From assembly GCA_947457845.1 (NCBI GenBank), contig CANGXM010000005.1, positions 1-38,851 on the forward strand: a stretch of DNA of 38,851 nucleotides, given 5' to 3'. Under the pieces are notes generated by a model, which ran no database searches, was not told where the DNA came from, and was given only the letters and a program-made list of their open reading frames with translations. Positions 32,872 to 38,851 of the stretch are shown in pieces. Source of the stretch: Rhodospirillales bacterium (GTDB lineage Bacteria; Pseudomonadota; Alphaproteobacteria; Azospirillales; Azospirillaceae). Both the position numbers and the translations under genes were made by a program. How positions within the stretch are numbered: position 1 is the stretch's first letter; each line of letters starts with the position of its first letter.

Positions 32872-33801
32872 ATGACCGATGAGGCCGACACGGCACCACG
32901 GCCGTTCGGCCGGGCCGTGCACGTGGCGCCCGAGGGGTTCGTCGCCGACCTTCTGGCCGAACTCGGCCCCGGCTGCGAGGCGCACGGGCGCCTCGTGTTC
33001 GCGCCGGACCGCGCGGCATCGCCCGCCTGGGCGCACGCGACGTGGATCGACCCGGTGCTGGTTCCGATCGCCTCGATCAAGGACGGCGCACGGCGGCTGA
33101 AGGCGATCCAGCGGAACTGGCACCTGCACCCCGTCGCCCATTTCCGGCGGGCCGAGTTGATCGCGGGGCTCCTGCCCCACGTCTCGGCGAAGCCCCTCGC
33201 CTTCCCCGCGGACCCGCCGGCGGCGCCGCTCGGCGCCTGGACCCTGCTGGAGCCGGACCTGATGCTCGCCGCCGCGCGGACGACGAGCCCGTTTCCCGAC
33301 GGGGAGCCCCGGTTCGTCGAGGACCGCGAGGCGCCGCCGAACCGCGCCTATCTCAAGCTCTGGGAGGCGTTCACCCGCATCGGCGCACGGCCCGGACCCG
33401 GCGACCGCTGCCTCGACCTCGGCGCGTCGCCGGGCGGCTGGACCTGGGTCCTCGCCTCGCTCGGCGCCTCGGTCACGTCCGTCGACAGGGCGCCGCTCGA
33501 TCAGCGGATCGCGGCCATGCCGGGGGTCGCGACGCGGCAGGAAAGCGCCTTCGGCCTCGATCCGCGGACCTTCGGCCCGGTCGACTGGCTGTGCTCGGAC
33601 GTGATCTGCTATCCGTCGCGGCTGCTGACGCTCGTGCGGCGCTGGGTGGACGCGGGCGCGGCCCGGAACTTCGTCTGCACCCTCAAGTTCCAGGGGGAGA
33701 CGGACCACGCGACCGCCGCCGCCTTCGCGGCGATCCCGGGATCGCGGCTGATGCACCTCGCCCACAACAAACACGAGCTGACCTGGACGCTCGTGCGTTG
33801 A
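32872..33801 (+). CDS. RlmM-like SAM-dependent 2'-O-methyltransferase (FtsJ fold)
   Basis: The 309-residue product has a THUMP-like N-terminal region and a C-terminal FtsJ-type methyltransferase domain with the SAM-binding DLGASPGGWT at 182-191 and the full catalytic tetrad of ribose 2'-O-methyltransferases: Lys162 (YLKLWEAF), Asp243 (LCSDVICYP), Lys272 (CTLKFQG) and Glu302 (NKHELTW). This pattern matches RlmM, which methylates C2498 of 23S rRNA. This protein is somewhat shorter than E. coli RlmM (about 366 residues) at the N-terminus, so the exact target is not assured. The gene starts 12 bp after the DUF2256-like gene and is probably in the photolyase transcript. Its 3' end lies in a 16-bp tandem repeat. 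Confidence 0.85.
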   Translation: MTDEADTAPRPFGRAVHVAPEGFVADLLAELGPGCEAHGRLVFAPDRAASPAWAHATWIDPVLVPIASIKDGARRLKAIQRNWHLHPVAHFRRAELIAGLLPHVSAKPLAFPADPPAAPLGAWTLLEPDLMLAAARTTSPFPDGEPRFVEDREAPPNRAYLKLWEAFTRIGARPGPGDRCLDLGASPGGWTWVLASLGASVTSVDRAPLDQRIAAMPGVATRQESAFGLDPRTFGPVDWLCSDVICYPSRLLTLVRRWVDAGAARNFVCTLKFQGETDHATAAAFAAIPGSRLMHLAHNKHELTWTLVR

Positions 33802-33839
33802 GGCGCCCGTGCGATGAGGCGGCCGTGCGATGAGGCGGC
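33792..33839 (+). repeat. 16-bp tandem repeat, three copies, over the end of the RlmM-like gene
   Basis: Units at 33792-33807 (CGTGCGTTGAGGCGCC), 33808-33823 and 33824-33839 (both CGTGCGATGAGGCGGC) are head-to-tail. The first contains the TGA stop of the RlmM-like gene, so the repeat duplicates its 3' end. It fills most of the 54-bp gap before the convergent hydroxylase gene. Strand slippage is the likely origin. Confidence 0.7.
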
Positions 33840-33855
33840 GGGCGCGGACCGGGCG

Positions 33856-36147
33856 TCAGACCTGCACCGGCACCTCGCGCACCGTCAGCCGCTCCGCCTG
33901 TGCCTTGCCGGCCAGATAGGGCTTCGGCCACCATTGGGCGGCGTGCCCCTGGGCCACCGCCGCGCGCAGCGTCCAGGCCGGATCGGCGAGGTGCGGGCGG
34001 GCGAGCGCGCAGAGGTCGGCGCGGCCGGCCGCGAGGATCGAGTTCACCTGGTCGAAGTCGGTGATGTTGCCGACCGCCATCGTCGCGATGCCGGCCTCGT
34101 TGCGCACCCGGTCGGCGAAGGGCGTCTGGAACATGCGGCCGTAGACCGGCTTCGCCGCCGTCGACGTCTGCCCGGCCGACACGTCGATCAGGTCGGCGCC
34201 GGCCGCCTTGAAGGCCCGCGCGATCTCCACCGCCTCGTCGGCCGTGTTGCCGCCCTCCACCCAGTCGTGGGCGGAGATGCGGACCGCCATCGGCCGGTCG
34301 ACCGGCCACACGGCGCGCATCGCCCGGAACACCTCCAGCGGGAACCGCAGGCGGTTCTCCAGCGATCCGCCGTAGGCGTCGGTCCGCGTGTTCGTCAGCG
34401 GCGTCAGGAAGGCCGACAGGAGGTAGCCGTGGGCGGCGTGCAGCTCGACCATGTCGAACCCGGCCTCGACCGCCGACTGGACCGCCTGCCGGTGCTGGTC
34501 GACCACCATCGCCATGTCGGCCGCGGTCATGACGCGGGGCATCTGGTTCTCGGCGCTCCACGCCACCGCAGACGGGCCCCAGATCGGCCAATTCCCGGTG
34601 TCGAGGGGCACGTCGTACCCCTCCCAGCCCACCTTGGTGGAGCCCTTCGGGCCGGAGTGGCCAAGCTGGAGGCAGATCTTCGCCTCCGAGCGCGCGTGGA
34701 CGAAATCGACCACCCGCTTCCATGCCGCGACGTGCGCGCGGTCGTACATGCCCGGGCAGCCGGGCGTGATGCGGCCCTCGGCCGAGACGCAGGTCATCTC
34801 GGTGTAGACGAGCCCCGCACCGCCCATGGCGCGCGCGCCATAGTGAACGAGGTGGAAGTCGTTGGGCGCGCCGTCGACGGCGCTGTAGGTCGCCATGGGG
34901 GAGACGACGACCCGGTTCGCGAGCGTCATCCCGCGCAGCGCGAAGGGGGCGAACATCGGCGGAACGGGCATCTGCTGCGGCCGGCCGGCCGCACTGTCGC
35001 CGAACCAGCGCTCCATGTCCTCGACGAACGACCGGTCACGCAGGCGTAGGTTCTCGTGGCTGATGCGCTGACTGCGCGTCAGCATGGAATAGACGAACTG
35101 CTCCGGCTCGAGGTTCTCGTAACGCGACACGCTCTCGAACCATTCGGTCGAGTTGCGCGCGGCGGCCTGGATCTTCAGCACCTCGATCTTGCGCTCGTCC
35201 TCGTAGGCGGTGAGCGCGGCGCGCACGTCGCCCGGGTGCTTCTCCACCTCACGGGCCAGCGCGATGGCATCCTCGAGCGCGAGCTTCGTGCCCGAGCCGA
35301 TCGAGAAATGCGCCGTGTGCGCCGCATCGCCCATCAGGACGACGTTGTCCTTCACCCAGGTCTCGCAGGTGATCCGCGGGAAGCTGATCCACTGGGAGGA
35401 GCGGAGGTGGCGCATGTTGGTGAGAAGCGGGTGGCCATCCAGCCATTCGGCGAACAGGTCCGAGCAGAACCGCACGGTCTCGTCCGCGTCGCCCGTGTCC
35501 AGCCCGTGGGCGCGCCACGTCTCCTCGCGGGTTTCGACAATGAAGGTCGAGTGCTCGCGGTCGTAGCGATAGGCGTGGACCTGGAACCAACCGTGCTCGG
35601 TCTTCTTGAAGATGAAGGTGAAGGCATCGAACAAGCGCGTGGTGCCGAGCCACACGAACTTGTTCTTGCGGACGTCGATCGACGGCCTGAAATGGTCGGC
35701 CCAACGGCTGCGCACCTTGCTGTTGAGGCCGTCGGACGCGATGATCAGGTCGGCGTCGGCGAAGCGCGTCGTCAGGTCGTCGACCTCGATCTCGCTCTCG
35801 AACTCCAGCCGCACCCCAAGGTCGCGCGCGCGGTCCTGGAGGATGTTCAGCAGGCGCTTGCGCCCGATCCCGCAGAAGCCGTGACCGCCGGACGTGATCG
35901 ACCGGCCCTTGAAGTGGACGTCGATGTCGTCCCAATGGGCGAAGGCGTCGAGGATGTCCTGCTTGGACGGCTCGTCCGCGCCGGCGAGATTCTGGAGCGT
36001 CTGGTCGGAGAAGACCACGCCCCAGCCGAAGGTGTCGTACGGGCGGTTCCGCTCGTACACGACGATGTCGTGCGACGGGTCCTGCTTCTTCAGGAGGATC
36101 GAGAAATAGAGGCCGGCCGGCCCCCCGCCGATGCACACCACCCGCAT
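33856..36147 (-). CDS. Bifunctional salicylyl-CoA 5-hydroxylase/NADH:flavin oxidoreductase-type fusion
   Basis: The 763-residue product has two enzyme domains. Residues 1 to about 380 form a class A flavoprotein monooxygenase: FAD-binding Gly-x-Gly-x2-Gly at 7-12 ([19 protein letters not shown]), a late FAD-ribose block [26 protein letters not shown], and an aromatic-CoA-hydroxylase-like core. Residues about 397-763 are an Old Yellow Enzyme domain with [14 protein letters not shown], the active-site [25 protein letters not shown] block and [20 protein letters not shown]. This exact order occurs in bifunctional salicylyl-CoA 5-hydroxylase/oxidoreductases that act in aromatic-acid breakdown via CoA thioesters. 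The ATG at 36147 follows GGGAGAC, a good ribosome binding site. The longer frame reaching 36954 is shadow. A MarR gene diverges from it. Confidence 0.9.
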   Translation of the reverse strand: MRVVCIGGGPAGLYFSILLKKQDPSHDIVVYERNRPYDTFGWGVVFSDQTLQNLAGADEPSKQDILDAFAHWDDIDVHFKGRSITSGGHGFCGIGRKRLLNILQDRARDLGVRLEFESEIEVDDLTTRFADADLIIASDGLNSKVRSRWADHFRPSIDVRKNKFVWLGTTRLFDAFTFIFKKTEHGWFQVHAYRYDREHSTFIVETREETWRAHGLDTGDADETVRFCSDLFAEWLDGHPLLTNMRHLRSSQWISFPRITCETWVKDNVVLMGDAAHTAHFSIGSGTKLALEDAIALAREVEKHPGDVRAALTAYEDERKIEVLKIQAAARNSTEWFESVSRYENLEPEQFVYSMLTRSQRISHENLRLRDRSFVEDMERWFGDSAAGRPQQMPVPPMFAPFALRGMTLANRVVVSPMATYSAVDGAPNDFHLVHYGARAMGGAGLVYTEMTCVSAEGRITPGCPGMYDRAHVAAWKRVVDFVHARSEAKICLQLGHSGPKGSTKVGWEGYDVPLDTGNWPIWGPSAVAWSAENQMPRVMTAADMAMVVDQHRQAVQSAVEAGFDMVELHAAHGYLLSAFLTPLTNTRTDAYGGSLENRLRFPLEVFRAMRAVWPVDRPMAVRISAHDWVEGGNTADEAVEIARAFKAAGADLIDVSAGQTSTAAKPVYGRMFQTPFADRVRNEAGIATMAVGNITDFDQVNSILAAGRADLCALARPHLADPAWTLRAAVAQGHAAQWWPKPYLAGKAQAERLTVREVPVQV

Positions 36148-36234
36148 GGTCCGTCTCCCGCACGCACCGGGCCGCGCCTTGGCGGCCCGCAAAGAGGAAA
36201 GAGGATAGGATGGTTGCCGGCCCTCGCCAACTCC

Positions 36235-36250
36235 TTTAGGTTTAAAACAT
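36235..36250. promoter_or_regulatory. AT-rich candidate MarR operator/promoter between divergent genes
   Basis: In a 171-bp GC-rich intergenic region, one AT-rich stretch (TTTAGGTTTAAAACAT) stands out. It has the near-palindromic core GTTTAAAAC, similar in style to MarR operators in aromatic-degradation loci. It lies about midway between the hydroxylase and MarR starts and would suit control of both. Confidence 0.35.
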
Positions 36251-36318
36251 CGGCCCGGGCGGTGCGGCGCGTTGGCGCGACCGGCGGGGCCGGCGACATC
36301 GTCCGCGAAGCGCCGCCC

Positions 36319-36801
36319 ATGACCGCGAAGCCCCTGGTCGACGACTACGAGACCGCCGCCGACCGGCACGGGCCCGAGCTGCGCCTGTGGCTGCGCCTGC
36401 TCACCTGCACGACGATGATCGAGGGCGAGGTGCGCGCCCGCCTTCGCGCGACCTTCGACGTCACCCTCCCCCGCTTCGACCTGATGGCCGCGCTCGACCG
36501 CACGCCGGAGGGCCTGACGATGGGGGAACTGTCGCGCCGGTTGATGGTTTCCAACGGGAACGTCACGGGCGTCACCGACCGTCTCGTCGCCGAGGGTCTC
36601 GTGTCCCGCCATGTCGACCCGCGCGACCGGCGGAGCGCCGTGGTCCGCCTGACCCCGGCGGGACGGACCGCCTTCCGGACGATGGCGTCGGCCCATCAGG
36701 GCTGGATCGCCGACCTCTTCGCGGGACTTTCGCGCGACGAGGTGGCCCAACTGATGGACCTGCTGGCGAAGACGAAGACGTCCCTGCGACGCGAACGATA
36801 G
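36319..36801 (+). CDS. MarR-family transcriptional regulator
   Basis: The 160-residue product is a winged-helix MarR protein: the N-terminal dimerisation helices ([34 protein letters not shown]), the recognition helix region [33 protein letters not shown], and the wing [17 protein letters not shown]. Proteins of this family near aromatic-CoA genes usually repress them until an aromatic acid or its CoA ester binds, so it probably controls the divergent salicylyl-CoA hydroxylase fusion. The ATG at 36319 is the best start; a GTG at 36262 is in frame but would begin next to the AT-rich operator-like stretch. The Bug-type gene downstream has its own upstream region of 137 bp. Confidence 0.9.
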   Translation: MTAKPLVDDYETAADRHGPELRLWLRLLTCTTMIEGEVRARLRATFDVTLPRFDLMAALDRTPEGLTMGELSRRLMVSNGNVTGVTDRLVAEGLVSRHVDPRDRRSAVVRLTPAGRTAFRTMASAHQGWIADLFAGLSRDEVAQLMDLLAKTKTSLRRER

Positions 36802-36938
36802 ACGATCCGTCAACTTCGTACCGAGTCGGCCATTGTCCGTCATGACTGCGCAACCGATATCCCCCCGAACGTGTCGGCGGACCGGCACGGGCAGGAGCGC
36901 CGTCAAGCGCGCTTCCAACAACGGGAGGTTCTCCAACG

Positions 36939-37913
36939 ATGACGATGAAGGCACTCGCGCTCGGTCTTGCCGGCGCGATCACGATCAGCCTGGGCGCGGC
37001 GGCACAGACCTATCCGAACCGTCCCATCACCATGGTCGTGCCCTTCGCGGCCGGTGGCCCGACGGACACGGTGGCCCGGCTGATCGGCCAGTCGATGACC
37101 CAGACGCTCGGCCAGCAGGTGGTGATCGAGAACGTCGGCGGCGCCGGCGGCACGCTCGGCGCGGCGCGCGTCGCGAAGGCGACGGCGGACGGCTACACCG
37201 TCCTTCTCCACCACATCGGCCACGCCACGTCCGCGACGCTCTACCGCAAGCTGCCGTACGACACGATCGGCGACTTCGAGCCGATCGGCCTGGTCACCGA
37301 CGTGCCGATGACGATCATCGCGAAGAAGGACCTGCCGCCCAACAACTTCCAGGAACTCGTCGCCTTCATGAAGGCGAACAGGGACAAGGTGTCGCTCGCG
37401 AACGCCGGCGTGGGCGCGGCGTCGCACCTGTGCGGCATGCTGTTCCAGTCGGCGATCCAGACGGTCGTGACCACGGTTCCCTATCGCGGCACCGGCCCGG
37501 CGATGAACGACCTGACCGGCGGCCACGTCGACGTGATGTGCGACCAGACCACCAACACGACCGGCCAGATCACCGCCGGGGCCGTGAAGGCCTACGCCGT
37601 CACCGCGCCGGCCCGCCTCTCGACCCTGCCGAACCTGCCCACCGTGGGCGAGGCGGGGATGCCGCAGCTCGAGGTCGCCGTGTGGCACGGCCTCTACGCC
37701 CCCAAGGGCACGCCCAAGCCGGCCATCGACCGGCTGACCGCAGCCCTGCAGGCGGCCCTGCAGGACGCGACGGTGAAGGCGCGCTTCGCCGACCTCGGGA
37801 CCGAGCCGGTCGCGCTCGCCCGCGCCACGCCGGACGCGCTGCGCGCCCACCTGACGGCGGAGATCGACCGCTGGGCGCCGATCATCAAGGCGGCCGGCGA
37901 ATACGCCGACTGA
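36939..37913 (+). CDS. Bug-family periplasmic solute-binding protein (tripartite tricarboxylate transporter type)
   Basis: The 324-residue product has a signal peptide ([20 protein letters not shown], likely cut after AAA at about residue 22) followed by the family opening [29 protein letters not shown], then [26 protein letters not shown] and [23 protein letters not shown], the standard Bug/TctC blocks. Such proteins bind small carboxylates in the periplasm. No TctA/TctB membrane genes lie beside it, so it is an orphan, as often in Bug-rich genomes; its ligand may be an aromatic acid given the adjacent hydroxylase, which is inference. GGGAGG (36923-36928) serves as ribosome binding site. A weak promoter candidate (TTGTCC 36833-36838, 17 bp, GATATC 36856-36861) precedes it. 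A strong terminator follows. Confidence 0.93.
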   Translation: MTMKALALGLAGAITISLGAAAQTYPNRPITMVVPFAAGGPTDTVARLIGQSMTQTLGQQVVIENVGGAGGTLGAARVAKATADGYTVLLHHIGHATSATLYRKLPYDTIGDFEPIGLVTDVPMTIIAKKDLPPNNFQELVAFMKANRDKVSLANAGVGAASHLCGMLFQSAIQTVVTTVPYRGTGPAMNDLTGGHVDVMCDQTTNTTGQITAGAVKAYAVTAPARLSTLPNLPTVGEAGMPQLEVAVWHGLYAPKGTPKPAIDRLTAALQAALQDATVKARFADLGTEPVALARATPDALRAHLTAEIDRWAPIIKAAGEYAD

Positions 37914-37941
37914 TCCGTCACCCGCTCACGGGTGTCGGCGG

Positions 37942-37980
37942 CGGCCGGTCCGGGACCTCCCGGGCCGGCCGTTTCCGTTT
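37942..37980. terminator. Intrinsic terminator between the Bug gene and the convergent YfhO-like gene
   Basis: Arms 37942-37954 (CGGCCGGTCCGGG) and 37959-37971 (CCCGGGCCGGCCG) form a 13-bp stem with one G-U wobble and a 4-nt loop. TTTCCGTTT follows on the plus strand. It ends transcription of the Bug gene (stop at 37913) and overlaps the end of the convergent gene. Confidence 0.8.
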
Positions 37981-38851
37981 CAGCGGTCGAGGCGCCGGCG
38001 CAGCGCGTCGGCGGACAGGGGCGCGAACCGCACCACGATCGCGTGCCGCCCGGCCGGCAAGGCCAACGCCATGAACAGGCGGTTGGCGGGCACGAGGTCC
38101 GCCGGCGCGCCGTTCACGGTGGCGATCCACCCCGGATGGCGGATCTCGTTGACGACGACGACGCCGGGCCGGTCGAATACGACCTCGGCCTCGATCCGCC
38201 CGGGTCCCCAGCCCCGGATCGCCACCGTGCCCGGGGGCCGGGCCGCCGGCGGAAGGGCGTCGACCGGTGACGAGGCGTAGGCCAGTGCCACCGTCCTCTC
38301 CGGATCGGCCGGGATCGTCGCGCCGTCGACGATGGCCCCGCCGACCGCGAGCAATCGGGGCAGCGGCGCCGGCGGTCGGTAGAGCCACGCCGGCCCCTCG
38401 TGGCCCAGCGGCTCGAGCCCCGCGGTCGCAGCGGGGGGCAGCATCGTCTCGATCGGCGCACCGGTGGCGACGACCCGGATGCCAAGAAGCCGAGCGAGGG
38501 GCGCACCATAGCCACCGAAATCGGCCGTGAGGGTCCGCCGCGCCTCGTGCGCGTTCTGCCGCGCGCCCATCGCCCGGTCGTAGGCGACGAACCGCAGCGG
38601 GGAGTATCCGAGCGTCTGTTCGATCCCGTGCACGCGCGGCGCGTTCTGCCAGTCGCCGCCGAGGCCGAAGACCTCCGCCCGCCCCGGCCCAGGCCCCGCG
38701 TCCGCGAGATCGCGGATGCGCGCTGCGAGCGCCCGCCCCTCCGCGGCGTATGGCGCGACGGTCGCCGTGGCGACGGCGTTGAACGGCCGGCCCGACCCGT
38801 GCCAGACGAGGTCGGCCGCCAGCAGACCGAGCGGCACCGCCACAAGGGCCG
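37980..38851 (-). CDS. YfhO-like membrane protein, C-terminal part (partial at window edge)
   Basis: The frame ends at a TGA at 37980 and is still open at base 38851, so the N-terminal part, expected to hold most membrane helices, lies outside. About 289 residues are visible. A hydrophobic end of a helix (LVAVPLGLLAADLVWHG) is followed by a long soluble region with the features of YfhO/DUF6044-type proteins: RVHGIEQTLGYSPLRFVAYDRAMGA (a GxxTxxGYxPL-type block), LARLLGIRVVATG (where such proteins read LNVKYVI), and a closing beta-rich domain with VVVNEIRHPGWIATVNGAPADLVPANRLFMAL, which matches the SxxYYPGWxAxVDGxxxxxxxAxxxFxGV pattern of the family. These proteins are thought to act in glycan assembly at the membrane; a GT-C-like fold is usually proposed. 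Confidence 0.75.
   Translation of the reverse strand, partial: ALVAVPLGLLAADLVWHGSGRPFNAVATATVAPYAAEGRALAARIRDLADAGPGPGRAEVFGLGGDWQNAPRVHGIEQTLGYSPLRFVAYDRAMGARQNAHEARRTLTADFGGYGAPLARLLGIRVVATGAPIETMLPPAATAGLEPLGHEGPAWLYRPPAPLPRLLAVGGAIVDGATIPADPERTVALAYASSPVDALPPAARPPGTVAIRGWGPGRIEAEVVFDRPGVVVVNEIRHPGWIATVNGAPADLVPANRLFMALALPAGRHAIVVRFAPLSADALRRRLDR

Noticed and set aside
36148-36954. Upstream extension of the hydroxylase fusion to a 1,032-residue protein
   Set aside because: It would run antisense through the MarR gene and the AT-rich control region. The ATG at 36147 has a good ribosome binding site and starts the FAD-binding motif properly.

Overview
This 38.9 kb window is very GC-rich (roughly 70%) and almost fully coding. 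The gene families point to an alphaproteobacterium, most plausibly of the Rhodospirillales: a two-domain dCTP deaminase of the alphaproteobacterial type, a branched-chain-amino-acid-type ABC importer next to an orphan Bug-type binding protein, an XRE regulator with a Phe-Phe-Glu-Asp-Leu-Pro stretch after the helix-turn-helix domain, and a fused salicylyl-CoA hydroxylase/oxidoreductase. The taxonomic placement is inference. I saw no rRNA, tRNA, CRISPR array, insertion sequence or prophage gene.

Layout. 1-1600 (-): an AsmA-like envelope protein, cut by the window edge. 1779-3700 (+): moaA (molybdopterin biosynthesis) and NAD kinase. 3877-8570 (+): a complete five-gene branched-chain/amide-type ABC importer (two ATPases, binding protein, two permeases), with a palindrome upstream, a perfect hairpin between the binding protein and the permeases, and a three-armed repeat after the last gene. 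8693-12014: an aspartoacylase-like deacylase translationally coupled to an AbrB-family membrane protein, a small membrane protein on the other strand, and a nucleoside hydrolase. 11999-13432 (-): an unrecognised membrane protein.

13692-22569 is a glycan region. A four-gene operon encodes dTDP-glucose 4,6-dehydratase, a membrane transporter-like/spermidine-synthase-like fusion, an extended SDR whose usual catalytic Tyr is Asn, and a sugar 3-aminotransferase. It converges on a two-gene unit: a DPM1/GtrB/ArnC-type glycosyltransferase and an SMR-type small flippase. A large GT-C-like membrane protein diverges from that unit. Together they have the parts list of an Arn- or Gtr-like system: sugar nucleotide, polyprenyl-phosphate sugar, flippase, then periplasmic transfer. 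Here it would be fed by a dTDP-amino sugar, which is the most interesting hypothesis in the window.

22641-25781 (+): an ACAD10-like phosphotransferase plus SDR pair, then dCTP deaminase. 25858-30252 is a second surface-polysaccharide group: a 36-codon ORF coupled to a family 2 glycosyltransferase, an AT-rich regulatory island and an XRE regulator. Convergent to these is an apparent O-antigen polymerase/ligase fused to a Wzz-like chain-length domain, followed by a WaaE-like glycosyltransferase. 30300-30539 holds a probable broken N-formylglutamate-amidohydrolase-like gene.

30698-33801: a SmtB-type metal-sensing ArsR repressor, divergent from a photolyase/cryptochrome coupled to a 59-residue Cys-rich protein (DUF2256-like) and an RlmM-like methyltransferase. 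33856-36801: a bifunctional salicylyl-CoA 5-hydroxylase/oxidoreductase divergent from a MarR regulator. 36939-37913: an orphan Bug binding protein, followed by a strong two-way terminator. 37980-38851 (-): the C-terminal part of a YfhO-like membrane protein, cut by the window edge.
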